Origin: Dokdonella_A sp049583635 | GTDB taxonomy: Bacteria > Pseudomonadota > Gammaproteobacteria > Xanthomonadales > Rhodanobacteraceae | Assembly: GCA_049583635.1 (NCBI GenBank) | Contig: JBAUWF010000102.1 | Coordinates: forward strand, 1 to 64,000 | Reading direction: 5' to 3' | DNA length: 64,000 nucleotides | Shown here: in pieces, positions 26,498-34,936 of the stretch | Position numbering within the stretch: position 1 is the stretch's first letter | Layout: each line of letters begins with the position of its first letter | The notes under the pieces: model-generated | What the model saw: the letters and a program-made list of their open reading frames with translations, nothing else | Database searches by the model: none | Told to the model about the DNA's origin: nothing | Made by a program: the position numbers and the translations under genes

Positions 26498-27208
26498 TTA
26501 GAAGCCGATAAATGTTGAACGGCGCGAATCGAACTGGTCGAACTCCGTGGGGTGTCCGTGATAGGTGTTGCTGAACTGCACCGATGGAGCCGCCAGTCCC
26601 AGGAACGCCGTATCGATACCGGTATCGGCCGAATTATCGACGGGTGGGCTCGTCTGAGTCGGCGAACCCTCTACGTTGTTGTTAACCCACAGGGTCAACG
26701 AACCAGTCGCGCCAATCTGCAGATCGAATTCCACATGGTTTTCGCCCGCGGCCAGCGGAACCGAGTTCGAGAAAACACCGGAGCCATCGGAGATCTTGTA
26801 GCTGAGGAACCAACTGCCTGAGTTACCGAAGATACTGAGCTTCACCCCAGCACCTGTCGCCGTGGAGTTACCTGAGAAAATTGACGCCGACGTGTTGATT
26901 GTCGGACTTGCCAGCCCATCAAGATCGATGATGAATGCGGCGCGATAACGCGGCTCGGTAGCCGGAGAATCGTCCTCGACTGTTGCGCTGGCAGCGCCAC
27001 TAGCTCCGTTGTTGAAATCTGAATCGAGGCGGCATGCCGTACCGCCCAACCCACCCGCTACAATGGTTGCGGTTCCCTGAAACTGGCTAACCGCCGTCCA
27101 CGGCGGAACCGGGCTCGCCGGACATGTGCCCGCAAACGCGCTGCCCGCAAACGCGAAACCGGCCAATCCTGCGACGGCCAGCGAAAGAACTTTCATCTTG
27201 GTATTCAT
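26498..27208 (-). CDS. Exported protein of unknown function
   Basis: 236 residues from ATG 27208 (GGGAGAT ribosome site). Signal peptide LSLAVAGLAGFAFAGSAFA. The mature protein is rich in Ser, Thr, Gly and Asn, with strand-like patterns (KLSIFGNSGSWFLSYKISDG, NHVEFDLQIGATGSLTLWVN) suggesting a beta-sandwich of the LamG/concanavalin type; two cysteines lie early. It ends in STFIGF. No catalytic residues were recognised. It is the first gene of a two-gene exported-protein unit with 25946. Confidence 0.72.
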   Translation of the reverse strand: MNTKMKVLSLAVAGLAGFAFAGSAFAGTCPASPVPPWTAVSQFQGTATIVAGGLGGTACRLDSDFNNGASGAASATVEDDSPATEPRYRAAFIIDLDGLASPTINTSASIFSGNSTATGAGVKLSIFGNSGSWFLSYKISDGSGVFSNSVPLAAGENHVEFDLQIGATGSLTLWVNNNVEGSPTQTSPPVDNSADTGIDTAFLGLAAPSVQFSNTYHGHPTEFDQFDSRRSTFIGF

Positions 27209-27299
27209 CAAAGCTATCTCCCAGGGTTTTCGGGCGGGGCGGCCACTTACCGCTCCCCACGGTTGCTCAATTGTCAGTTTCAAAGCCCGATCCGGGCGG

Positions 27300-27328
27300 A
27301 CAGTAGCCAAGTATTAACATGCTGTCAA
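27300..27328 (-). promoter_or_regulatory. Candidate promoter for the 26498-25946 unit
   Basis: On the minus strand TTGACA (27328-27323, perfect consensus -35) and TACTGT (27305-27300) are 17 bp apart, giving a leader of about 85 nt. A second TTGACA lies 15 bp further upstream (27343-27338), so TGTTGACA is repeated in tandem and may also be a regulator half-site. The remainder of the gap, 27346-27639, shows no gene or clear signal. Confidence 0.5.
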
Positions 27329-27639
27329 CATAAGTCCTGTCAACAAGGGCTGATTTCTGCCTGATCGTGGCATGAGTCCGGTCAACATGGTGTGCGGCCA
27401 GCCAGCCCGTTGCCGGGCGGCTGGACAGTCGTTCGATGCTTGCCCTTTGACCCACGCTGTCTGTAACGCACAGCGGCGGCCGAACCGGACACAGGGGGCG
27501 CGATCGGCGTTGGACCGTCGCCAACGCCCGGTCGTATGCGGAATGCGCCGCGCCAGCGCATCGGCAAATAGCCTGTGCGCGTTGACCTGGGCGCTCCTGG
27601 TGCGGAGAATCGCGCCTCCCTTCCCGGTCCGTCCCCGCC

Positions 27640-28380
27640 GTGCCGAACCCGAACGCCTCCGCGCTTGCCGCCGGTGGATGCCTTGCGCTGATTCCGGCGC
27701 GCGATGAGATTGCCACGGTGGAACGCGTGGTCGTGGGCGTGCGCGAGATGCTGGGCTGCCCGGTTCTGGTGGTCGACGACGCGAGCGCGGACGGCACCGG
27801 TGACGCAGCGCGCGCGGCCGGGGCCGAAGTGTTGCGTCTGCCGCTGCCTTTGGGTGCGTGGGGCGCAACCCAGACCGGTATCCGCTACGCTCAACGCAAC
27901 GGCTTCGCCAACGTGGTGACCCTCGATGCCGACGGCCAGCATCGCCCGGAGTCGCTGCCGGCGCTGTTCTCAGCGCAGCAGGCGACCGGCGCCAGCGTCG
28001 TGATCGGCACTTGCGTTTCGCGCCTGAGTCTGGCCAAGCGCATCGCATGGCAGTATCTGCGCTTGTTGACGGGCCTTCGCCTGACCGATTTTACCTCGGG
28101 CCTCAGGTTGTACGATGCCCGCGCGATTGAAGTGCTGGCGGCGCCTGCGGCCAGCCTGCTCGATTACCAGGATGTCGGAGTGCTCATGCTGCTGTCGAAA
28201 AAGGGACTGCCGATCGTGGAAACCGCGACACCGATGCTGCCACGCCTTGAAGGGCATTCGCGCGTATTCGCATCATGGCTGGTGGTGGCGCGCTATCTGC
28301 TGCACACGACGGTGCTGTGCATTGCCCAGGTCGATGCCGGTCGCCATCAGACAGCCACAGCGGACCCGCGCGCGTGCTGA
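27640..28380 (+). CDS. Family 2 glycosyltransferase (DPM1-like)
   Basis: 246 residues from GTG 27640. Probably transfers a sugar from a nucleotide donor to polyprenyl phosphate. Motifs: LALIPARDEIATVERVV near residue 15, VLVVDDASADGT near residue 42, VVTLDADGQHRPE near residue 90 (the metal-binding DxD as DAD) and RLTDFTSGLRLYDARA near residue 150. No C-terminal membrane anchor is present in this protein, but the next gene, DUF2304, encodes one, and the pair overlaps by 7 bp. This pairing is widespread and suggests one complex. Confidence 0.87.
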   Translation: MPNPNASALAAGGCLALIPARDEIATVERVVVGVREMLGCPVLVVDDASADGTGDAARAAGAEVLRLPLPLGAWGATQTGIRYAQRNGFANVVTLDADGQHRPESLPALFSAQQATGASVVIGTCVSRLSLAKRIAWQYLRLLTGLRLTDFTSGLRLYDARAIEVLAAPAASLLDYQDVGVLMLLSKKGLPIVETATPMLPRLEGHSRVFASWLVVARYLLHTTVLCIAQVDAGRHQTATADPRAC

Positions 28381-28763
28381 ACGCACAGATCACCTCGGCC
28401 GTACTCGGTTTCGGCCTCGCCGGCGCGATCTTTTACCTGGTACGCCGCGATCATCTGCACGGGCCGTACGCTGTCTGGTGGTTGCTGGTCGCGGGCGCGA
28501 CCTTGCTGATCGGCGCGTTTCCGGCGCTGGTGGTCTGGCTTGGTCATCTGACCGGTATTTTCTACGCGCCGGTGCTGCCGATCATCATCGGGCTTTCGCT
28601 GGTGTTGATCCGCTTGTTGAAACTGGATATCGACCGCTCGAAACAGGAACGCCAGATTCGGCGGCTGACACAGAAACTCGCGATCCTGGAGCAGGAACTG
28701 GATCGATTGGGCGCACGGCGTGACAGCACAAACTTCGCGCGCAAGGACGGCGATAATAGTTGA
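28374..28763 (+). CDS. DUF2304 membrane protein
   Basis: 129 residues from GTG 28374, which overlaps the preceding stop (GTGCTGA). Three membrane segments: about residues 4-20, 30-50 and 58-76 (FYAPVLPIIIGLSLVLIRLL). A C-terminal amphipathic coiled-coil-like stretch (RSKQERQIRRLTQKLAILEQ) follows. DUF2304 proteins are regularly encoded beside DPM1-like glycosyltransferases and are thought to anchor them; the exact role is not established. Confidence 0.85.
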   Translation: MLNAQITSAVLGFGLAGAIFYLVRRDHLHGPYAVWWLLVAGATLLIGAFPALVVWLGHLTGIFYAPVLPIIIGLSLVLIRLLKLDIDRSKQERQIRRLTQKLAILEQELDRLGARRDSTNFARKDGDNS

Positions 28764-28859
28764 CGCGCTTATGGCGCTTTCGGCGCGCCCTCATCCAGCC
28801 CCGAGCGGGGCAGTTCTATCCGACCTCGAGAGAAAGGAATCGACATTCAGGCTTCGCAC

Positions 28860-30059
28860 ATGGGAATGCGCATCCTCCACCTCGGCAAGTATTACGCACC
28901 GCATCGTGGCGGCATCGAGCGCTATGTGCAGGCGCTCGCGCAGTGGACGGTCGAACGCGGCCATGCGGTCTGTGCGCTGGTGCACCAGAGTCCCGGCCAC
29001 TGGCGAACCGGGTGTGAACGAATGGGTGGCGTCGAAATTCATCGGGTCGGTTGCATCGCGGCACCGATGTACACACCGATCAGTCCGGGCTTCCCATTCG
29101 AGCTCGCGCGCGTCCTGGGTAAGTTCAAGCCCGAACTCCTGCATCTGCACCTGCCAAACCCTTCCTGTGTCGCCGCCTTGCTGAGTCCGCATGCCCGGCG
29201 TCTGCCGTGGATCGTACATTGGCATGCCGATATTTCGCCTGATGCGCGTGACTGGCGCCTGCGAGGCGCTTATTTCGTCTACCGTCTGCTGGAACGTGCG
29301 CTGCTGGCGCGCGCAAGCGTGATCATCGCGACCTCGGCGTCCTATCGCGATGCGAGCGTCGCACTCGCGCCATGGCAGGCGAAAACGCGCGTGATTCCGC
29401 TCGGCACTGCCGAAGACGTCGCCGCGACAGGCACGAATGGCGCGGCGCTGTGGCCCGGCGACGCTGCGGTCGACAACGGCCTGCGGTTGCTCGCGGTCGG
29501 GCGTCTCAGTTATTACAAGGGCTTCGACATTCTGATCGATGCGTTGGCGCGTGCACCACATGCCCGTTTACTGCTGGTCGGCTCGGGTGAGCTGGAGCGC
29601 TCGCTACGTCAACGGGCGTCACGGCTGGATGTGGAGGACCGCATCACGTTCGCCGGTGCCGTCGACGACGACGCGCTCGCGTCGGCCTGTGCGGCGGCCG
29701 ATGCATTCGTGCTGCCGTCGCTCGATCGCAGCGAAGCGTTCGGACTGGTCCTGCTCGAAGCCATGCGGGCTCGGCTCCCGATCATTGCCAGCGCAATTCC
29801 GGGGTCCGGAATCGGACACGTCATGGTCGACGGCGAAACCGGGTTGCTGGTGAAACCGGGTGACGCCGAAGCGCTCGGCGGCGCGATCGCCGAACTGGAA
29901 TCCGACCCGGCCCTGCGCCGGCGGCTCGGCGACGCCGGTCACGCGCGCTGGCAACGCCTGTTCACGCTGGAGCACTCGGCGACACAGGTGCTCGATCTGT
30001 ACCGCGAGTTTCTCGATTCACCTCCCTCGCTTTCGCTTGACTCAACCCATTCTGCGTGA
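28860..30059 (+). CDS. Family 4 glycosyltransferase
   Basis: 399 residues, GT-B fold. N-terminal acceptor domain: LHLGKYYAPHRGGIERYVQ near residue 5. C-terminal donor domain: LLAVGRLSYYKGFDILIDAL near residue 210 and SLDRSEAFGLVLLEAMRARL near residue 290, the ExFGxxxxE pattern of GT4. Likely adds a sugar to a surface glycan in the cytoplasm. It is 96 bp after the DUF2304 gene on the same strand. The last residues (SLDSTHSA) are encoded by sequence resembling one end of the REP-like repeat, and the 3' end overlaps the convergent gene by 18 bp. Confidence 0.9.
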   Translation: MGMRILHLGKYYAPHRGGIERYVQALAQWTVERGHAVCALVHQSPGHWRTGCERMGGVEIHRVGCIAAPMYTPISPGFPFELARVLGKFKPELLHLHLPNPSCVAALLSPHARRLPWIVHWHADISPDARDWRLRGAYFVYRLLERALLARASVIIATSASYRDASVALAPWQAKTRVIPLGTAEDVAATGTNGAALWPGDAAVDNGLRLLAVGRLSYYKGFDILIDALARAPHARLLLVGSGELERSLRQRASRLDVEDRITFAGAVDDDALASACAAADAFVLPSLDRSEAFGLVLLEAMRARLPIIASAIPGSGIGHVMVDGETGLLVKPGDAEALGGAIAELESDPALRRRLGDAGHARWQRLFTLEHSATQVLDLYREFLDSPPSLSLDSTHSA

Positions 30060-31538
30060 TTCGGAGAGCCTCTCGGGTTGGCCGTGTCCCGATTCATTCA
30101 TGCATGCGGCGCCGTCGTTGCGCAGAAGCACCGCTGCCAATGCGAACACTACCGGAACGATTTGCAGGATCAGTCGGTTGGCGCTGGTGTAATCGGCCGC
30201 CCAGACCGCGGCGTCGGTAAAGAAAAACAGTACGAACAGGAACAACATATACAACAGCAACAGCGCCCCAATCGAGCGCACCGCCGAATCATCGCGGATG
30301 CGCTGCCAACGCCACAACACCAACGCGGGCAACAGGTACCAGAGCAGATGCCAGTTCGGCAACGTGAACAGGCTCGCCACGATCGCGCGTCCGACCGGAT
30401 GCCAGCCAAAGTCGAACGAACCCAATGCGGCGATGTCGACGGAGCGGGTGGAAATGTGCACCCAACCAAGCCCGGGCAATGGCAAGGACAGATCACCAAA
30501 CAGCAAGGCCAGCAGCAGGACGGTCGCGACGGCGAAGAGCGAACGCCAGCGCCATCGCGAAGGCACGCGTTCCAATACCACCAGCGCAGCGAAGCCGAGC
30601 AGCCAGACGGTGCCTTCGAGCTTGATCGCGGGCAACCACAGCGCCAGGACAATCGCGAGCAACCACTGGCCCGACTCGCGACAGATCAACCAGCGCGACC
30701 ACGCCAATGTGGCAAGTCCGAGCGTTGTGGCAAGCCACAGATCGGCGTATCCGGCCAAGGCCACATGCGCGTCGATCAGCGGCAGCGAGGCAAGTGCGTA
30801 AACCAGGATCATGGCCAGCCACGCTTCCACGCCAATTGCGCGCCACTGACCGTAGGCCGCCAGCAGCAGCGCCGCGAGTGCACCGCACCACACTACATCG
30901 ACCAGCGGTTCGTTCCAGGTACCGGCCGCGCTCGCGAACCACAGTTCGACCCAGGCCAGCAGTTCCGGGTAATCCCAAGTCGACAGCGTATGCGTCAGGA
31001 GTCCGGGCCGCGCCAGCCAATCGGCCATCGACACGAACGGCACGGCGTGCCCGAGCAGGAACCATGTTTTCGGCTTGACTGCCCAGGCCGACCACGCATC
31101 CCACGGAAACACCGGGCGCAACAACGCCTCGCTGCCGAGCGTAAGCAAGCGCCAGGCGACCAGCGCGATGAGTGCGCAACCGAGCCAACGCAACCAGCGA
31201 TGATCATCGTCGGCACCGGGGGCACGAGACAGTTGCGCCGGCGGCTCCCCGCTGGCGATGGTCGCAAGCGTGCGCCGATGCCGCCAGATCACGATTGCCC
31301 AAGCCAGCATGCCGATTCCGCCGAGCCATGGCGCGGCGTCGGCGAACGCATGGACGGTGTCTGCGGTAGCCGTCCAGCGCGCGATGGTCGCCGCAAGAAA
31401 CACGCCGACGATCCAGCCGCCACCTAACGCCGCCGCCCAATCGCCATGTGCACGCAATCCCCGATTCAGTGCGAGCCAGATGCCGGCGCCTGTGAAGCCC
31501 GGCAGCAACCACGCAAGCGTGTAAGCACTCCAGTTCAT
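30042..31538 (-). CDS. Large polytopic membrane protein, possible GT-C glycosyltransferase
   Basis: 498 residues from ATG 31538, with 10 or more hydrophobic segments spread along the length. A conserved-looking luminal-type stretch PVFPWDAWSAWAVKPKTWF lies near residue 140, in the early-loop position where GT-C enzymes hold their acidic catalytic residues. Its start overlaps the stop of the 31535 gene (ATGA), indicating coupling. Together with the convergent glycosyltransferases this suggests cell-surface glycan assembly. The GT-C call is an inference; a flippase or polymerase is possible. Confidence 0.65.
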   Translation of the reverse strand: MNWSAYTLAWLLPGFTGAGIWLALNRGLRAHGDWAAALGGGWIVGVFLAATIARWTATADTVHAFADAAPWLGGIGMLAWAIVIWRHRRTLATIASGEPPAQLSRAPGADDDHRWLRWLGCALIALVAWRLLTLGSEALLRPVFPWDAWSAWAVKPKTWFLLGHAVPFVSMADWLARPGLLTHTLSTWDYPELLAWVELWFASAAGTWNEPLVDVVWCGALAALLLAAYGQWRAIGVEAWLAMILVYALASLPLIDAHVALAGYADLWLATTLGLATLAWSRWLICRESGQWLLAIVLALWLPAIKLEGTVWLLGFAALVVLERVPSRWRWRSLFAVATVLLLALLFGDLSLPLPGLGWVHISTRSVDIAALGSFDFGWHPVGRAIVASLFTLPNWHLLWYLLPALVLWRWQRIRDDSAVRSIGALLLLYMLFLFVLFFFTDAAVWAADYTSANRLILQIVPVVFALAAVLLRNDGAACMNESGHGQPERLSESRRMG

Positions 31539-32821
31539 CGCGCGGGCCCGTCGAAGCCTGCGGGACCCATCAACGGTCGAGTCTTTCCGTTGTCGGGCGT
31601 ACGCCATACCAGCAGTCCGTCACCTGCCAACAACAACGTGCCGGTCAGACGGACACCATCACTGGTCATCAACGACGCATGATCGGGCGCGAGGCGCCAG
31701 TCGTCGGTATCGTAGGCTACGACGATCGTCCCCGGTGGTAACGAAACGCCGCTCGCCACTGCCAACGGATAAACACCGACATTGCGCGGCAACAAATGCC
31801 AGATCAGGCGCAACAGCGCGTAGGTTGCGCTGGATTGGACCAGAATTCGTGTTTGCGGCGGCTCGTTGCGTAGCGTCATTGCGACGCGCTCGGCGGCAGC
31901 CTCGATGTCGGCGTCGGCGACCATGCGTTCGCGCTCCGACAAAGTGTGCGGCGCATAGGCGGCGCGCGCGGCCGACAGGCGCCACCCAAGACCCGATTGC
32001 CAGCGCAAGTCCAGCGCAAGCCAGCCCGCCGCAACCGAAATCACCGCGCAGGCAAGCAGCCGACGTCTGCGCAAGCCTCCCAGCACACTCCCCCAGAAAA
32101 CCACACTGGCAGCGACCAATGCCATGAACAGGACGGCGGAATGACCACGGGTCGCACCCGAATCGCGGCCGAGCGCATGCACCGAGCGCTGGCTCCACGG
32201 CCAATCACCGAACCAATCGGCGATCAGCGCATCGTAATCACCGCGCCAGGAAGGCGACCACAGTGCGGCGCCGATTAGATCGAACGAGCGAAATTCGAGC
32301 GCAGATGGCGCCAGTTGCGGCATCGGGTATTCGGCGAATCCGATCTCGGTGATGGCACCGCGCCACGTCGGCACCTGGCCCAGATCGAAACTCGCTGCGC
32401 TGTCGCCGGGCCAAGGCAGCGATACGGCATGCACGTCGTGCGGTTGATCTGCGCGCCGGAAGATGAACGATACTTCGCGCGTGCGCGGCAGCTTGGCGAA
32501 TCGGTAGCGCAGCAGCGAATAGTCCGCAGCGCGTATGCGTTGCCCCGTAACCGACTGCAGGCTGGTCGCGTCGACGCCCGCGGCGGTGATGCGCAAGCGG
32601 GTTGCATGCGCATGGCCAGTACCGATGACCGCGCCGAAATCGCTGCCGCCAAACGCCACGCGCTGTGTCGGCGTCAGCGGGGCGGACCATTCAAGACCGA
32701 CGGCCCAGGCCGCCAGAAACGCCCATGTACACAGCGTGGCAATTGCGGACAACAGGCATCGCGCTGTGCGGTGCGCATCCTCGGGGCGACGCGCCGCATC
32801 CAAGGGACTCGGTCCGGCCAC
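31535..32821 (-). CDS. Membrane protein of unknown function, between purF and the GT-C-like gene
   Basis: 428 residues from GTG 32821. One N-terminal membrane segment (LLSAIATLCTWAFLAAWAVG, about residues 23-42) is followed by a periplasmic domain of about 160 residues. Two further segments follow near residues 230-270 (VLFMALVAASVVFWGSVLGG, LLACAVISVAAGWLAL), then a C-terminal soluble domain. The GTG lies 6 bp after the purF stop, so it is at the end of the purF transcript. No family was recognised; partnership with the next gene is suggested by the 4-bp overlap. Confidence 0.7.
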   Translation of the reverse strand: MAGPSPLDAARRPEDAHRTARCLLSAIATLCTWAFLAAWAVGLEWSAPLTPTQRVAFGGSDFGAVIGTGHAHATRLRITAAGVDATSLQSVTGQRIRAADYSLLRYRFAKLPRTREVSFIFRRADQPHDVHAVSLPWPGDSAASFDLGQVPTWRGAITEIGFAEYPMPQLAPSALEFRSFDLIGAALWSPSWRGDYDALIADWFGDWPWSQRSVHALGRDSGATRGHSAVLFMALVAASVVFWGSVLGGLRRRRLLACAVISVAAGWLALDLRWQSGLGWRLSAARAAYAPHTLSERERMVADADIEAAAERVAMTLRNEPPQTRILVQSSATYALLRLIWHLLPRNVGVYPLAVASGVSLPPGTIVVAYDTDDWRLAPDHASLMTSDGVRLTGTLLLAGDGLLVWRTPDNGKTRPLMGPAGFDGPAR

Positions 32822-32827
32822 GCGGAA

Positions 32828-34306
32828 TCAGCCCGCCTGGCGGCGTTTCGATTTCGCTTCGTCGGAACGCGCGAACTCGAGTTCGCGCAGATAAGTCGGC
32901 GCGACGCCGGTCACGTACTTGCCGTCGAAGCAAGACGCATCAAAATGGGTCAGCCGTTCATTACCCTCGGCGACCGACAAAACCAGGTCGGGCAAATCCT
33001 GGTATACGAGCCAGTCGGCACCGAGTATCTGCTCGATTTCGGCCTCGCTGCGACCATGCGCAACCAGTTCGGCGCTCGATGGCATGTCGATACCGTAGAC
33101 ATTCGGATAGCGCACCGGCGGTGCGGCGGACGCGAAATACACCTTCCGGGCGCCAGCGTCGCGCGCCATCTGGATAATCTGTCTGGATGTCGTACCGCGC
33201 ACGATCGAGTCGTCCACCAGCAGCACCACCTTGTCGCGAAATTCAAGTGGAATCGGATTGAGCTTGCGGCGCACCGATTGCACGCGCTCGCTCTGACCCG
33301 GCATGATGAAGGTGCGCCCGATGTAGCGGTTCTTGACAAAACCGTCACGCACCGGCACGCCAAGTGCCTGCGCCAGCGGCACGGCGGCGGTGCGCGAGGT
33401 ATCCGGAATCGGAATCACGGCGTCGATGTCGTGATCGGGTCTGAGACGCAGGATCTTTTCGGCCAGCTTCTCGCCCATGCGCAGGCGCGCCTTGTACACC
33501 GACACGTCCTCGATCATCGAATCGGGCCGTGCCAGATAGACATATTCGAAAATGCACGGGGCATGCGCCGCGGGTGGCGCGCACAGACGCGCATGCAGTT
33601 CACCATCCATCGTCATCAACACCGCTTCGCCGGGCGCAACATCGCGCAACAGGCGAAACCCGAGTATGTCGAGCGCGACTGACTCGGACGCGACCGCATA
33701 TTCCTTGCCCGCGTCGGTATCGCGCTCGCCGAGTACCAGTGGCCGGATGCCGTTCGGATCGCGAAACGCCAGCACCCCGTAGCCGAGCAGCAGCGCCACC
33801 ACCGCGTAGCCGCCGACACAGCGCGCGTGCAGCCCGGCGACAGCCCTGAAGATATTGTCGGGCGACAACGACATGCGATCCTGAATCTGCAACTCGTGCG
33901 CCAGCACGTTGAGCAGAATCTCCGAATCCGAATCGCTGTTGATGTGGCGGCGATCGTCCTCGAAAATCTGTCGGTGCAGGCTGTCGGTGTTGATCAGGTT
34001 GCCGTTGTGCGCCAGTGCAATGCCATAAGGGGAATTGACGTACAGCGGCTGCGCCTCGTTGGTCCCTTCCGATCCAGCCGTCGGATAGCGGCAATGTCCG
34101 ATTCCGACGCGACCAACCAGTTTAAGCATGTCCTCGCGATGAAACACATCGCGTACCAGACCGGGACCGCGATGCATGTGCAAACGGCTGCCGTCGACGG
34201 TGGCAATGCCGGCCGCATCCTGACCGCGATGCTGCAGCACGGTCAGGCCATCGTACAGGGCCGAGGCCACCTCCGACTTGCCGACGATTCCGATGATTCC
34301 GCACAT
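32828..34306 (-). CDS. purF: Amidophosphoribosyltransferase
   Basis: First committed step of purine synthesis: makes phosphoribosylamine from PRPP and glutamine. 492 residues from ATG 34306, which places the class II amidotransferase nucleophile at Cys2 (MCGIIGIVG), deciding the start. Glutaminase motifs GLTVLQHRGQDAAGI and GIGHCRYPTAG follow; the PRPP site VLLVDDSIVRGTTSRQI is near residue 360. Preceded by cvpA (14-bp gap), the same order as in E. coli, and followed by two membrane-protein genes. Confidence 0.96.
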   Translation of the reverse strand: MCGIIGIVGKSEVASALYDGLTVLQHRGQDAAGIATVDGSRLHMHRGPGLVRDVFHREDMLKLVGRVGIGHCRYPTAGSEGTNEAQPLYVNSPYGIALAHNGNLINTDSLHRQIFEDDRRHINSDSDSEILLNVLAHELQIQDRMSLSPDNIFRAVAGLHARCVGGYAVVALLLGYGVLAFRDPNGIRPLVLGERDTDAGKEYAVASESVALDILGFRLLRDVAPGEAVLMTMDGELHARLCAPPAAHAPCIFEYVYLARPDSMIEDVSVYKARLRMGEKLAEKILRLRPDHDIDAVIPIPDTSRTAAVPLAQALGVPVRDGFVKNRYIGRTFIMPGQSERVQSVRRKLNPIPLEFRDKVVLLVDDSIVRGTTSRQIIQMARDAGARKVYFASAAPPVRYPNVYGIDMPSSAELVAHGRSEAEIEQILGADWLVYQDLPDLVLSVAEGNERLTHFDASCFDGKYVTGVAPTYLRELEFARSDEAKSKRRQAG

Positions 34307-34320
34307 ATCGATCGACCGTT

Positions 34321-34893
34321 TCAGTTGGACGATGAAGTTGCCGGCGACGCATGCGGCGCTGGCGGCGTAGCCGGAGACTGCTTTGGCTCCGGCCGGATCC
34401 ATGTGTCAGGTTCGAGGTACCTTGCTACGTCAGCCGGCAAACGGGCACCGAGCCATTGCGCACCACCCTTGAACCGCGGCAGCAGGAGCGACTGATGCCA
34501 CCATGGATCACGCTGAAACGGCGTGAATCCGACGATGAATACCACCAGCGTCACCAGCGCAAGGCCACGCACCAGCCCGAACACCATGCCAAGCAGACGG
34601 TCGCTACCGGACAAACCACTGCCGGCGATGAGTTTGCGCAGCAGAAAACCGACGATCGCCCCGGCGATGAGCACCGCGACGAAACAAATCACATATCCGA
34701 TCAACAGCCGTACCGACGGCACCGATATGCTGGCGGAAAACTGGTCCGCAAGGGTGGGGCCGAAGGTCCAGGCCAGCCAGAACGCCACCACCCAGCAGGC
34801 CAGCGCCAGCGCCTCCCCCACAAATCCCCGCACCAGCCCCATCAGCACCGACAACAGCAATACAGCCACGATGGTGTAGTCCGCCCAGTTCAT
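34321..34893 (-). CDS. cvpA: CvpA family membrane protein
   Basis: 190 residues from ATG 34893; a TTG three codons upstream is less likely. Four hydrophobic segments: about residues 7-22, 27-45, 62-85 and 100-122. The stretch GLVRGFVGEALALACWVVAF is typical of CvpA. A Pro-rich C-terminal tail follows. In E. coli cvpA precedes purF and affects colicin V export and envelope homeostasis; the biochemical role is unclear. Same operon order here. Confidence 0.9.
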   Translation of the reverse strand: MNWADYTIVAVLLLSVLMGLVRGFVGEALALACWVVAFWLAWTFGPTLADQFSASISVPSVRLLIGYVICFVAVLIAGAIVGFLLRKLIAGSGLSGSDRLLGMVFGLVRGLALVTLVVFIVGFTPFQRDPWWHQSLLLPRFKGGAQWLGARLPADVARYLEPDTWIRPEPKQSPATPPAPHASPATSSSN

Positions 34894-34936
34894 CGCCGCC
34901 AATGGTCAGGGACGCCCGCAACCTGCGCTTCGTGCC

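Noticed and set aside
30078..31427. 449-codon plus-strand frame
   Set aside because: Antisense to the polytopic membrane gene; Gln/Arg-rich translation typical of a shadow frame of hydrophobic codons.
32315..33682. 455-codon plus-strand frame
   Set aside because: Runs antisense to purF and the adjoining membrane gene; no start signal or motif.
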